Counted from the stretch's first letter, positions 12,201-23,922 are shown. The stretch: 64,000 nucleotides of DNA from Echria macrotheca (GCA_030411725.1 MU839834.1:1364001-1428000), one strand, 5' to 3'. A program made the numbers and translations. Notes: generated by a model not told the origin, from the letters alone.

Positions 12201-13011
12201 CCCCCGAACTCTGTCTCACGGCCGACCCCCAAGGGCAAGCCGGTGCCTCCGCGACCTATCACGCGCGGTAAACTCATCAAGCCTGGTGGACCTGGTGGGA
12301 GGCCGTCGAGGTACACGCCCAACCGCACCACACAAGCGCGACCGTCGGCGACTTCAACGCGACCAGTGCCGAAGCCTCAGCCCGCGGCGGCTGTTGCGTC
12401 GGCGTTTACGGCGAGTGTGCCGACGCATACGCGACAGCAGTCTAATACGTCGGTGGTGCGAGCGCCGCCTCCGCCACCGCCGGCGGCCCCAGCGAGACCA
12501 CCCAAGATTATGGCCAAGGTGCTGTACGACTTTGCCGGCCAGAGGGAGAACGAGCTCTCGATCAGGGCGGGAGATATCATTGAGATTGTGCAGAAGGAGG
12601 ATAATGGTGAGACTCGTTTTTTTATAGACTATTTCAAGCTAACAGTGAATAGGCTGGTGGCTGGCCAAGACGGGTGGCGGACAGGCGTGGGTGCCTGCTG
12701 CCTATGTGGAGGAACAAGCTCCACCGCCGGCACCGCCCGTTGCGGCGCCGCGACCGCCGCCCCCGCCTCCGGCCGCCAACGGGACCGGCTCGCGAGCAGC
12801 CAAGCCTGCGCCGCCGGCGAAGCGACCGGTGGCTGGTAGGAAGCCAGCAGCGGCGCCGCAGCTTCCGGCGCGCGATTCGGGCATGAGCTTGAACGGGTCG
12901 GACGGGAGCCGGAGCAGCACGCCGACGCCGAGCATGGCAGGAGGGCTAGCGGAGGCCTTGCTGGCGAGGAAGAACGCCATGGCCAAGAAGGACGACGATG
13001 ATGACTGGTGA
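9240..13011 (+). CDS. myo1: Class I myosin (MyoA/Myo1)
   Basis: 1215-residue actin motor for endocytosis and polarised growth at cortical actin patches. The first coding exon is only the ATG (9240-9242); intron 9243-9320, exon 9321-12606, intron 12607-12652, exon 12653-13011. Splicing gives the N terminus MAITRRAKDK and restores the SH3 segment DNGWWLAKTGGGQAWVPAAYVEE. Domains in order: motor with P-loop GESGAGKT near residue 135; two IQ motifs near 723-752 (RIQRMWRAYLAYR, RIQRFWRKKR); TH1 lipid-binding tail near 770-960; Pro/Ala-rich TH2; SH3 near 1065-1120; Pro-rich stretch; acidic Arp2/3-binding end DDDDDW. The residue 16 before DALAK (TEDS position) is Glu359 by counting, not Ser/Thr. Convergent with PFA4. 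Confidence 0.97.
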
Positions 13012-13163
13012 TAGATGGCGTCGGAGGTTTGAAGTTAGCGCACATTGTATCATGTTTGAATGGAGAGATGGTGCACATGACGAGATGTCTTGAAAATCAG
13101 ATATTATCTATGCACGCTTTAGCTTGTAAATATGTTTGTGCCATATGTGATATGTGCGAGTGT

Positions 13164-14639
13164 TTATCCGTCTTCCTCTTTGGTCAAGACGCGTCTCCTC
13201 CGGATCAACTCGGCGATGGGGACGTCGTCATCATCATCTTCTGGACCACCCGAGACATAAGCGCGAGAAGGAGAGGGAAATGCATCATCGCGTTCGACCT
13301 CCTCGTCGACGCCATAGTCCCACAGCCTGTCACCTTCTGAATTCGTCCACACCGGCCCCCCTTCGACCTCCTCTCCGCCCTCAAAATCCCGGTGGAATTC
13401 CTCCTCCAGCTCGGCGAGGAGATTATCCTCCTGCGCATGCTGATTCTGCTGGCTTTGTTTCAGCCTCAGCCGTCGAAGCGCATCGGCCCTCTGCCTCGCC
13501 GCGAACGCCGCCTTCTCGTCCTCGGGCGAGCGATACACCACCTCGTACCCCTCCCGGGCGGCAGCAGAGGAAGAAGCAGCAGCGACCCTTGCCGCGGCGC
13601 CCGGCCACCCGGACTGTGCGCGCCTCAGCTTATCCGGGTCCGGCGGCGGCCACATGCCGGGCAGATCGTTGAACCCGTTCTCCTCGTACTCCCAGCCGGT
13701 CCCTTTTTGCAGGGAAGTATTGTCGATCACGGGACCGCCGGCGAAGGGGGAGAACCAGGCGAGAAAATTGCGGGTTCCCATGGCCTGGACGAGGTTGGAC
13801 CAGAGTCCTAGGTCGTAGGGGAATTCGATCCTCGACAGACGGGCGGCGAGGACGCCGGCGGAGCCGTCTGCGCCCCAGTAGTTTTTTTCAGCGTCGTCCC
13901 CGTCCCCTGAGGAGGACGACGAGGAAGAGGAGGAGGATTGGAGACGGGAGAGGACGGCCTCGTGCCGCTCGGATTCCCAGTCTTCTATCATGGTGGCGTT
14001 GAGGGCCCAGGAGCGGAGGGTGGTGAAGAGCAAAACGCCGAGGGCGATGCAGGTCCCCGTGCAGAAGAGGGAGAGGATGGTGAGGGAGATGAGCTGGGAC
14101 AGGGAGGGGCCGAGGTAGGCGGGGAGGTGGCGGTCGGACCAGATTTGCGAGAGGCGGGTGTAGATGTGGTAGGCTAGGGTCCAGAGGGCGAGGTTGGTGT
14201 AGACCAGGAAGCGGAGGAAGTAGGGGAAGGTCTGGAGCGAGACGCAGTTGGCCGTCCAGGGGCAGTGGTGGTCCATCTTGGGGATGCAGCGGGCGCAGTG
14301 GCGGCAGTGGTGGGCGCGCGGGGGTTTCGGGGCGTTGCACTTTTTGCACCAGCGTTGGTTGGTGGCCGCGGCCGGGGTGGTTTTGGGGGAAGAAGATTTG
14401 GGGAAGATGTAGCGGCCTGGGTCGACCGTGATGGCTTTGTAGTAGGTGTACCAGACGCATGCTATCAAGAGATTAAAAGTGATGGACTCGCGCCGGGTCA
14501 GCGGGCCCGGGGCGAGTTCCGGCGAGCGGGCGAAGAGCCATTGGGAAAAGTAGGCTAGGAAGAAGATTAGGATGCAGACTGCCGGTACGTAGATGGCCTG
14601 GAGGCCCGTCCTGGACGGGCCGGTTTTGATGTTGGCCAT
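13164..14639 (-). CDS. PFA4: DHHC palmitoyltransferase, Pfa4-like
   Basis: 491-residue, intronless S-acyltransferase that attaches palmitate to cysteines of client proteins. In yeast Pfa4 is an ER enzyme that modifies chitin synthase Chs3. The zinc-binding cysteine-rich domain runs WCKKCNAPKPPRAHHCRHC...CIPKMDHHCPWTANCVS, with the DHHC catalytic tetrad at residues 123-126. The CPWTANCVS ending is typical of the Pfa4 class. Two hydrophobic segments precede the domain and two follow it, as expected for a four-pass enzyme. The C-terminal third is cytosolic, with Ser- and Asp/Glu-rich low-complexity stretches. The start is the only ATG before the first membrane helix. It is divergent from the GT90 gene and 152 bp from the myosin-I stop. 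The Pfa4 assignment within the DHHC family is likely but based on motif class only. Confidence 0.93.
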   Translation of the reverse strand: MANIKTGPSRTGLQAIYVPAVCILIFFLAYFSQWLFARSPELAPGPLTRRESITFNLLIACVWYTYYKAITVDPGRYIFPKSSSPKTTPAAATNQRWCKKCNAPKPPRAHHCRHCARCIPKMDHHCPWTANCVSLQTFPYFLRFLVYTNLALWTLAYHIYTRLSQIWSDRHLPAYLGPSLSQLISLTILSLFCTGTCIALGVLLFTTLRSWALNATMIEDWESERHEAVLSRLQSSSSSSSSSSGDGDDAEKNYWGADGSAGVLAARLSRIEFPYDLGLWSNLVQAMGTRNFLAWFSPFAGGPVIDNTSLQKGTGWEYEENGFNDLPGMWPPPDPDKLRRAQSGWPGAAARVAAASSSAAAREGYEVVYRSPEDEKAAFAARQRADALRRLRLKQSQQNQHAQEDNLLAELEEEFHRDFEGGEEVEGGPVWTNSEGDRLWDYGVDEEVERDDAFPSPSRAYVSGGPEDDDDDVPIAELIRRRRVLTKEEDG

Positions 14640-15230
14640 GTTTTGTCAGCGGTCCATTTGTTTTGTGGTTTTGATTGTTCTGTGTAGGTGGTTGTGATGG
14701 CGGATGCAGGCAGAAAAGTGTCAGCTGCAGGTGACGCGACGACTGCTGCAAGCCATCAGAGGGCAACCCTAACCCTGAATCTCAAATTCTCGGCAAGACC
14801 GCATGGCACGCTCTTATTTCAACGACGACGTTGCAGCATCTCTCGTATTCCCATTTGTACTGATACATCAGGGTCAGAGAATTACTATGAGCCGAGTTGA
14901 AACACTTAACATCGAAGTCAACATGGGCGGAAGAACTGCTGAGTGGGAACAGCCTAACAGGTGTCGTCGGGTGAAACGCTGCAGAACGGCTCCGCAACAA
15001 CCGGGCGCTAACCCGATATGGCGCTGTGTAACCTCTACCAGCCAGGGGTTTTGTAAGGGGGCCGCGAATGCTCAGCAATCAGGATCCAGTAATTCCGAAA
15101 TTCCATCCGTGGCACATCCGACCTCACTTTGTCTCCATGACCACCGTTCACAGCCATGGACCGATGAAACGGGCGATTGAGGGCATGCATATTCGTCATT
15201 CTGGGGCCCAATTTTGGGGTTGCAGCGGCA
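14640..15230. other. Divergent promoter region PFA4 / GT90 gene
   Basis: 591 bp between two divergent start codons. No convincing frame. It contains a short telomere-like or telo-box-like stretch (AACCCTAACCCTG near 14765), only two repeat units, so not a telomere remnant. Confidence 0.6.
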
Positions 15231-18071
15231 ATGGCCTCGACTAGCAATGCGCAGCAGCTTGCTGCTCTCTGGTGCGATTCTTGCATGGCGCTTCGGTGGC
15301 ATCTCCAGCTAACAAACACAACCAGCTCCATCACGTCGTTCCTGTGGCTCGCCCACAATCTCGAGGGCCACCAGCTCGTTGAGAATCCCCGGCTGTCGTC
15401 TCTGCTGTGTTTGCTCATTGCTGGCGGTTCCTGTTTTGCTGCCAGTTTCTTCTCCGACTGGCTGCCTGGAGCCAACGGCCGGTTTGATGATGACCTGGCG
15501 TCCGTAAGGTCAAGGGCCAGCCTGCCTCGAAAACCACGCCGTTTCTTTCTTCCCGTCCTCGTGGCATGCATAGTTCTGCGGCTGGAGGCGTTCCATCGCG
15601 TGTCTCTACATCTCCAATGCTCAAAACCAGGTATCGAGGTTAGTACCCCTTGTCAATGACAACGGCATTTGCTGATTCCTCAGGCTTGGCTTCCGCTCGT
15701 AATCCTGGCCTACGAGCTACTTCCAGGCCGTAATTATCGGGATCACCTGGACAGACATGATGACATGGGCGAGACCATCTTCGAGGCTTTTGGCGAATGG
15801 TTCACTGGATCCAAGGCTCCCCTGACGACCGGCATCGTCCTATTTACCTGTGGTACCTACCTGGCCTCCTCCCAGGACCCTCGGTCGACCTTCATTTGCT
15901 CCCAAGGCGGCACATTCATCGTCGTCCTTCAATGGCTTGGACTCTTTCTGGATGCCGCCATCATTATTATGGGATGGCGTCTGCTCGCCTGGTCTCGATC
16001 CACCAAAAGTCGGCTCAAAACGCTAGGGGGCATTCTTCTGACCGCTGCGTTAGCTACCGGATTTTTGTACACGCTATCCCGGGCTTTCCAGCCGTCACAT
16101 TCTGTAGCTTATCACTTCCGCGGTCTTGACTCGCTCTACGTGTTCGACACCGCCGTCGACGGCCTGGCGTTTTCTGTCTTCTTCATCTCGACTTCTTTAC
16201 TATCTACCGAAGGGAGCCCGCTATCCTTGGTCGGTATCATCACCTTCATCACCGGTCTCTTCCTGGCTGCCCAGAACACACTTCTCACTGCCACTTGGCA
16301 GAACATCAGCCCCTCGTTGACCTTCATCGCTCTGACGCTCGTCTGCAACGGATTTGCATTCTTCGTCTATGCCAACAACCTTCGATCTGTGATGTTTATT
16401 CACCGTGCACTCATAGTCTTCTCGCTTCTCGTCCTCAACGTTGCGGCTACTGTCTACATACTGATTGGAGGAAATATCGATGTGGACGGACACCCGCTCG
16501 AGCGCTTGATTTACGATTCTCGGGTAGCAGGGGACCGATGGCTTCTGCGCGCCAGCGTCAGCAACTCCTTTCCCGTTGCCGTTCGGGAATACAAGGAACG
16601 CAATCGTGGTAGGGAGCCTCCGCCTAACTTCGACATCTGGTACCAGTTTGCCAAGGACCGGAAGTCCATCGTTTTGGACCACTTTGCCCAGATCGAGGCC
16701 GATCTCCATCCATTCTACGGCGTGGCTCCAGAGAAGCTCCGGGAGGATGTTCGTCGGGTGGGTGAGGAACCCGATGTCGTTGTTGTACGGATTCAAAATG
16801 GGTCATTAGTATATGACAGTCCTCCACCACAGTACAAAGATATTCTTGCCGACTTATCAGCCATGGTCAGCACATTTGGAAAGCATTTGCCTGACGGTCT
16901 AGAGTTTGCTCTTAATCTCAACGACAGACCAAGAGTTCTCGCGCCGTACGAGGATGTCAAGAGGTTTACCAAAGCCGCGAGACATGGGAGATTAAGCAGG
17001 CTTCTGCCGAGACTCTCCCTAGACACCAAATCTGACCAGACCCCACGGACTGCTGGGAGGACCTACACGACCGTGAGAGCGCTTCGGGAGATGACGGCTC
17101 TTACTTGCCCAACCGGGACGAGCATGCGATCCGGCGTACACTGGGACATTCGAGACTTTTGTTCAGCATGCGCGAGCCCCCAGTCGGACGGGTTGTTTCT
17201 TACCAACTGGCCCATGGCTCTGGAGCTTTGTCACCAGTCCGACCTCCTCCGTCTGCATGGCTTCCACATGGAACCCTCAGAGTTAAGACCGATTCAGGAG
17301 CTGGCGCCGGTTTTCAGCCGTTCCAAAACCGACGCCTACAGCGATATACTGCTACCTCTTGCCCGGGCAGCAGATGAACGCCCTACCGGGCACGACACTG
17401 CTTTTACACTAAAAGAGAACAAACTGTTCTGGCGTGGTGAGCCGGGCGGTTACCGGGATGCAGAGCTCGCGCAAGGTGGCCACCAGGAGCGCCTAGTCCA
17501 TCTCGTAAGCAACGCGTCCCGGTCAGACCAGACAACGATTCTACTGCCTGTCCACAAGCGAAAAGGAAAGTTTGCCTACGAAAAGGTACCAACGGCAGAA
17601 CTAAACGCCGCACTACCGCTCGACATCACCTTCGGCCTTCAGGACCCATCAACATCCGCCCTTTACAACTCGAAATACATCCTAGTAACAGACACCAACG
17701 CCGGACCGCCCCCGAATTTTATGCAGGTGCTCCAATCCAACAGCGCCCCGTTCCTAGCCTCCATCTTTAGGGAGTGGTACACCGAACGTCTGCTGCCCTG
17801 GGTGCATTTCGTCCCTGTCGACCTGCGCTATCACGCCCTGCACGGCACGCTGGCGTATTTTGTCGGGTTTGGTACGGACAAACTCGGCGGGAGACAGATT
17901 CGCATCGAGGGCGGGGCGGTGAGCAATGGGAAGTGGATCGCCGAGCAGGGGAGGCAGTTTTCTGGGAAGGCGCTGAGGCGGGAGGATCGTGAGGTTTATC
18001 TCTTTCGGTTGCTCCTTGAGTGGGCGAGGTTGGTTGATGATGGGCGGGAGGGGCTTAGGTATGGTGGATGA
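15231..18071 (+). CDS. Multipass membrane CAP10-like glycosyltransferase (GT90)
   Basis: 931-residue protein: exon 15231-15638, intron 15639-15683 (GTTAGT...CTCAG), exon 15684-18071. The start is the ATG in GGCAATGG; an upstream frame extension has no ATG. The N-terminal ~400 residues hold about eight or more hydrophobic helices, so the protein is membrane-embedded (probably Golgi/ER by family). The C-terminal ~500 residues match the CAP10 / KDELC-POGLUT fold: FDIWYQFAKDRKSIVLDHF, FWRGEPGG, KYILVTDTNAGPPPNFMQVL, and LASIFREWYTERLLPWVHFVPV, the donor-binding end of GT90 enzymes. Cryptococcus Cap10 is needed for capsule xylosylation and animal relatives are O-glucosyl/xylosyltransferases; the acceptor and sugar donor in this fungus are unknown. 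Divergent from PFA4. Confidence 0.88.
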
Positions 18072-18755
18072 GGTTATTATATATTATATGTGTGTATAGT
18101 TGAGAATTGGGAGTTGGGTGTGTGTATTTATTTGTTTACATGTTGGGTTGTGTAAGGAATAGGTAAAACTGTGAATAATTTGTCATTTGTCAAAAGATGA
18201 TGGGTGGTGAGTGTCACAGTTAGCCCTCCCTGTATCAGTCAGTGTCCGAGTGAGGCAGGCACCCCGGTATAAGGAACTCTCCCAAGCATAACATATTCTG
18301 TTTATTGCTCGTGAACTCTTATCCATCAAGCCATCAAGCCATCAAGCCAGACAGACAGACACAAACGAAGAAAACTAACTCAGCTACAGATATATATATA
18401 TCCCAGCCGTACATATTCCATGTATGTGCTCTACACACCCCAGCCACAGCAAACGGGCAAAGTAAAAAGAACAACCGAAATCAGACAGATAGAGAGGACA
18501 TGAGAATCAGATCTAAACGATACCATGTTCATGTATCCATGAAAAACAACACACCAATCGTCAACATAACCAAAACAAACACAAAACAAAAGACATATAC
18601 TCGTCTCCAAACCATACCTTATCTATATCCCAACCGACCAATCCGTCCCGTTTATCAATCGTGTCCCAACCCAAACAAATCCAACCAATCTAAAAAACCA
18701 GATATCACATAAAACACAGAAAACACACACACATACAACAACGACCAAAGAAAAA
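18072..18755. other. Convergent 3' intergenic region (GT90 / Pal1-like)
   Basis: 684 bp between two stop codons; A/C-rich on the plus strand from about 18300, with short CATCAAGC and AGAC repeats. Probably 3' UTRs. The 135-codon frame here is low complexity and unsupported. Confidence 0.6.
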
Positions 18756-20297
18756 TTAGTACACCTCCTCCTTGCGCCGCCTCAAACTGCCAAACCGCCG
18801 CTTGATACTCTGCGCCAGACTCCGGCCAGTGGTATTACTCCGCCTCAGATCGCCGCCAGCATTGCCCGTCGAATAACCAAAATCCTTGGGGGGCGGCGGA
18901 GGAGGCGACGCAACATCCTCCGAGATACTCACGCTCCGATGCCTAAGGACATTCCCACCATCCTTGTTGGTATGAGTCATCGTCCGCGGCTGCATCTCAT
19001 ACCCCATTATTCCGGATGACGACCCAGGAACCGGTTTCCTCGAGACGACGACCTGCTTCCCCTTGCCGGCCTTTTCGTCCCTCTCGACCGTGTACGATGG
19101 TTCGCCCTTGCCCTTTAGATCTTCGTCTAGGTACGGCTAAACCACACACCACATCGTATCAGCATTTTGCAAGTTTTTGTGTGGAAGAGAGAGACAAATA
19201 AAACATACCACATGCTCCCACCTCTTATACGCACCCCCCGCCGCATCCCTCTCCCTCATCAGATCCGCCCCCTCCCGATACTCCATCACCCGCCCCGCCA
19301 TATCCCTCTCCCCGGGGGGCACCACCGCCGTCCCCTGCAGCGGCACATGTCTGTCCACGGCGTCCTTGATGAACTCGACCGGCGTGGCCTTGATCGCTTC
19401 CAGGTTAGTCTCCTTGACCGCCTCGACGGGCGAGTACATCTTGTTCGTGTTCCGCGACGGCATCGTCGGGTCGAACGGGCCGGGGTGGTGATAGGTCGCC
19501 TCGGGCACGGGGCCGGTGTGATCCAGGGAATCGATCGGGTCGCTCGGCTGCTGGCGCCGGTGCGTGTGCAGGTGCGGCGCGCGGTCCGCCGCCCGGTGGT
19601 CGCGCTTCAGCATGTCCAGGGGCCGGTGCGACATGTCGCCTGGGTAACGCTCCCGCAGAGAACCGCCGCGGCGGGGAAGTGATGGGCTGTCGGGGCCGTC
19701 GGGGCCGGCTTCTTTGGCCCGGTGGTCTTGGGTGAGCATCTCGAGGGGGCGGTGGGTGCGGTCGCCGGGGTAGCGTTCGGCTAGTGAAGCTCCGCGGCGT
19801 CGGCGGGCGGCTAGGTTAGAGGTGGTGGTGGTGGTGTTGCTGAAGACCTCCCGGTGGATGGGCGCCCGAGGAGATGAACTGTCGATGCTGGGCCGCGAGG
19901 AGGCGACGCTGTTGGCGCGCGCGAGGATGGTGCCCTGATTCCAGTGGGAGAGGGGCGGTTTGGACGTGTGGACGGACCGTTTGCGCTCGAGTTCCGAGAG
20001 CGGACGGGTCGGGGGTTTAGGGGCGCCCGGCGGGGATAGGGGGGATGGGGGGAGACCTTTGTTCACGCTGTTGCTTCTACTGAGGATACGGCGGAGGAAG
20101 GGACGTTCTTCCGGGTCGTCGTCGTCGTCGTCTTCTGGTTGTTGTTGTGACTTGGAATTGGAGCGGGAACGGCGGAAGGAGAAGCGACGGGTTGGTGTGT
20201 CGGCCGGAGGCGTAGGCGGTAGAGCTTTGGCTACACGGGTTGCGCAGACCTGGCTGGGCTCGGGGTCGTAGAGAGGACCCAAGATGTACTTGCTGGC
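18756..20297 (-). CDS. Pal1-family cell morphology protein (5' exon unresolved)
   Basis: At least 489 residues from exons 20297-19209 and 19136-18756 (intron 19208-19137; the splice gives YKRWEHV-PYLDEDLKGKG). Fission yeast Pal1 is a membrane-associated, Sla2-interacting protein at growing tips that shapes the cell; filamentous homologues are poorly studied. The Pal1 core is seen as LRERYPGDMSHRPLDML, then FDPTMPSRNTNKMYSPVEAV, HVPLQGTAVVPPG and EYREGADLMRERDAAGGAYK. A second copy of the first motif, LAERYPGDRTHRPLEML, lies about 40 residues earlier. The N-terminal part is Ser/Arg/Pro-rich and disordered, with a DDDDDD run. The C terminus is basic (SIKRRFGSLRRRKEE). The frame enters at ASKYILGPLYDPEPS after an acceptor at 20298 in phase 0, so an upstream exon with the start codon exists; two candidates are given under findings. 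Confidence 0.85.
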
Positions 20298-22103
20298 CTG
20301 TGGATGGATATCTCGTTAATTCCGTCATCAGGTGTTGTGCAAGCTACACCTTGGCAGAGCTGGCAGCCGGTGACGCAAGTGTGCCCACAGACTTGCGGGC
20401 CGCATCCAAGGTGCGAGCAGCCACGGCATGCAACTGCACCAGCGGTGGAATGCATCTTCAGCCTGTCATTTCTGTCTGTGCCTGTGTGCCTGCCATGCTG
20501 CCGATGTCGATCACTCCAGCCTTTGGGAGCTTCCAAGGCACTGCCCTTGCGCGACTGCTTGCATCCATCGCACTTGCTGACGTTATTGCACCATTTACAC
20601 CATTTACATGGGAAAAGAAGAAAATGAGCAAAAAAAAAAGGGGTGGAAAATGGATAGAAAATGGAGACAAAAACACGTAACATCAGAAACATAATTCTGA
20701 AAGTCCAAAACCCACCCATTGCTTGTCGTAAGCGTCGTCGTCGTCGTCGTAATCCCTGTGCATCTTGGCTGCCGCGACAAGCCCGGCGTACAAGCCTCTC
20801 CGATGTGGGGCGCTGGGTTTCCGTATCCGTCGTGTACGGAGGTACTCGGGAGCGCTAACTCGTTGGGGAGATGCCTGTCGTTTAGAAAATCCGAGTTAAA
20901 TCGACATCCGATGAGATGGGAAACAGATGGAAGAGAGTAAAAAAGGAGGAAAAAATGGGGATGACTCTAGAGACAAAAGGAAAGAGTGCGGGTGTCACCG
21001 ACTTAATAAAATTTCTGACCGCTTGCCGCAGAAAAAGGGAACATGGCCGTCCGTATGATCGAAAGCGGCGGCAGCGCAGGCCTGGGCTAGACTACACTAC
21101 TCTATCCTCTCATAGGTGCCTCATCATTCGCAGACGGCGGGTCACTAGTAACACTCCCACACACTCCCACTCACACGCACACCACACACACCAATCTCGT
21201 CAACATATCCGCATCTTTCTTCTCTCTCCGCCATTTCTCCTGCTCCTCCTCTCCTCGTCCGGGGGGCCTCGACGCCCCGTCGACCGTCCCGACCGACGTC
21301 ATCCGGCGCATTTAGCCAAGGGAACCCGCGGCACCGTTTGCGTTTGCTAGACATATTACCTATCCGCTTTCGCGAGAGTCGAGACGACAACCCATTTTTG
21401 TTAAATGTGTGTCGATCCAAATTGACACCATTATGCTTTGCTAGACTACGTACCTAGCTGCTCTACGGACATACATACCCACCCCTCCCCCTCTGATCAA
21501 GGCACCGAGGCTAGTTGATTGGGCGAGTGTTTTTTTTCTGGGGGCGTTCTCATAGTTCAGTTTCGTTTCCGACCCACCGCCTGACCTTTCGTGTGCCTCT
21601 TTCGTCAGGAGCGGTGTTTTCCCTTGCTTGCATATACACTATGCTCGGCATGCACACGCGAGAGTGATTGGAGTGATCTAGACTTTCTCTTCCTCCCACC
21701 CCCTTCTTCCATGGTTTGATGGTAGGGTGGTAGGGTAGCAAACTTGGCTTGCGAGCGTGTGCATCAACCGCCAACCCGTGGGGTCCGCCTCCCCGACGGG
21801 ACTGCCAGTTGCCACGAGGGCAGGTGTGGGCAGGAATCCAGGCACGCAAGGCACAGATGCCCACCGGAGCAAAAAGCAGCCCACAACGAGGAGGACCCTG
21901 CAGCAGCGGGAACTGTCGATGAACAAACTAAATGTCATTGGCTGCTTTCATCCCACCACAAGTCTGCTCTTGTGGTGAACATATGACAGCAATACGGTGT
22001 CGTTTTGTCAAGTTAATGACGATCCACATACCTGATAGAGTCTATACTTGGAACACACAACCATATTACTACTGCTTGCCCCGAGCAAGCTGAGTTATAT
22101 ACC
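20298..22103. other. Divergent region upstream of the Pal1-like gene and USB1
   Basis: 1.8 kb. It contains the missing first exon of the Pal1-like gene, probably within 20341-20620, plus both promoters. The right half has CA-rich and CT-rich stretches typical of fungal promoters. No independent gene was supported. Confidence 0.55.
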
Positions 22104-23135
22104 ATGGCCCTGGTCGACTACTCCTCCGACTCCTCCTCCGACTCCGAGGACGACACCAGTCCAACAACAAAAGACAACAACCCCTCCGAAAATGGCCCGG
22201 TAGCAACCAACCATCCCCCGGCATCGGCATCGACCATCTCCGTCCCGGTCCCCGGCTCCGTCCCCGACCCCCCGGCCGCATCCACCCGGCTCCCGCTCCC
22301 GCCCCTCCCCTCCTCCTTCCACGACCTCTACGCCTCAACAGTCCGCACCGCCCCGACCGACGACCCCGCCCTACACCAAGGCCGCACCCGCCAAACACCA
22401 CACATCGCCGGCAACTGGCCGACGCACATCTACATCGAATGGCACCCCTCCTCTTCTACCCATCAAACCCTCACCTCATTCGTCTCGGCCCTCCAATCCC
22501 GTCTCTCCCAAAAAAACATCACCACACTCCACTCCTTCCTAACCTCAGACCTCAACGTCCCCCTCCCGCTACACATCTCGCTTTCCCGGCCTATCGTCCT
22601 AACCACCCCGACCAAGGATTCATTCCTCACCCATCTCCGAAACTCAATCTCATCACTCCAGAGAATCAAACCGTTTAGTCTGGTTGTGTCAGGGGTGGAG
22701 TGGCACCGCACGGCCGAGTCGGGGCGGTCGTTTCTTGTTTTGCGCGTTTCTTCGGCGTCATCCTCGTCGTCTCATGAAAATGAAGAACTGAGGACGCTCC
22801 TGGACAGGTGCAACGATGTCGTTGCCGAGTATTCGCAGCCGAGGCTGTACCAGTGGGCTGATGGGGATAAGGGCAGGGTGGCGCGCGCGTTTCATGTCTC
22901 TGTTGCGTGGGCTTTTGAGGAGGTTACGGATGAGGTGAGGAGAGCGACGGAGGAGGTGGTGGTGAAGGATGGGTTTGGGGATGAGGGGGGGATTATGGGG
23001 ACGACGAGGATACTTGTTGAGGGGGTCAAGGTTAAGATTGGGAATGTTGTGACGAATATTCCGCTTGGGAAGGAGAGGGTGAAGGGTCAGGGGGGGTTAT
23101 TTGGGTCTGGTCTGGGTCTGGGATTGCGTGAATGA
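22104..23135 (+). CDS. USB1: U6 snRNA 3'-5' phosphodiesterase Usb1/Mpn1
   Basis: 343-residue, intronless member of the 2H phosphodiesterase superfamily. Usb1 trims the oligo(U) tail of U6 snRNA in the nucleus and leaves a protected 3' end, so it acts in spliceosome maintenance. Both catalytic tetrapeptides are present: H157-I-S159 in PLHISLSRP and H264-V-S266 in AFHVSVAWAF. The spacing and order fit Usb1, and so does the upstream HIAGNWPTHIYIEW block. The first 80 residues are Ser/Asp/Pro-rich and disordered, as in many fungal homologues (VDYSSDSSSDSEDD). The start codon sits in ACCATGG. A Ser-rich insertion follows FLVLRVSS. The next gene (ERO1) is convergent. Confidence 0.93.
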   Translation: MALVDYSSDSSSDSEDDTSPTTKDNNPSENGPVATNHPPASASTISVPVPGSVPDPPAASTRLPLPPLPSSFHDLYASTVRTAPTDDPALHQGRTRQTPHIAGNWPTHIYIEWHPSSSTHQTLTSFVSALQSRLSQKNITTLHSFLTSDLNVPLPLHISLSRPIVLTTPTKDSFLTHLRNSISSLQRIKPFSLVVSGVEWHRTAESGRSFLVLRVSSASSSSSHENEELRTLLDRCNDVVAEYSQPRLYQWADGDKGRVARAFHVSVAWAFEEVTDEVRRATEEVVVKDGFGDEGGIMGTTRILVEGVKVKIGNVVTNIPLGKERVKGQGGLFGSGLGLGLRE

Positions 23136-23922
23136 ATTCTACCTACTAGAACTACAGAGCCAGGTCAGGTCTGGCTAGGTCAGGGGCTTTTTTTTTTGTG
23201 ATTTGGCTGAAGACATGTGGATTATCATAGCATAGCGAGGCGGCGCACGGAATAGAGCTGAAGAAGAAATGAAAGCGTGGATGAGTAAGGAAGGCATGTA
23301 TTTTCCGATCATTGACTTCATGAAATGTGTGAGTTAAAAAGTTGAAGCGACAAGTTTACGAGATTTCCTGTTCAGGGTGACATCGTATTTTCCACCTTGA
23401 CAATCCTCGCTTCTACTTAGGAGACAAACCACTGTTCTATAACTAAAATCTTCGATGGAACTATTCCAAAGCATTGCTGTCATCACTCATACACAACCCA
23501 CGATCGGTTTGCCATGCCTCACCCCCCAGTTTTCCTGATGCTGCTCCCTCACGAACAAACACCCTAAACCATAAAAAAGCGGCATACATGAAAACAAGCT
23601 TCAAGTCAGGTAATCTGATTTCCAGGTTTTGTTTAGCCCCAGCGCGGAGCTTAACACGCATCTCATAAGACGGCAAGACGGCACACCGATACCAAACTTC
23701 AGATTCATCCATGCTTTGATCAATGCCCCGGAACAATCCAAACAAGAAACCAAGCCGATACCAGTCGCCTATAATCAATGATAATCTTACAGCCTATCCT
23801 CTTATAACTCCGTCCATCCAAACTCCATATCCCGGGAAACATGCCGGGCAAAATGAGTACTTTTGACAGGCCCAGTATGCAACGACATAATGCATGAAAC
23901 TACGCTAGCATCATCCCCAAAT
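23136..23922. other. Convergent 3' intergenic region USB1 / ERO1
   Basis: 787 bp between two stop codons; probably two 3' UTRs. No gene seen. Confidence 0.6.

Noticed and set aside
14761..14782. Telomere-like CCCTAACCCTG
   Set aside because: Only two units in the divergent promoter of PFA4/GT90; more likely a telo-box or chance.
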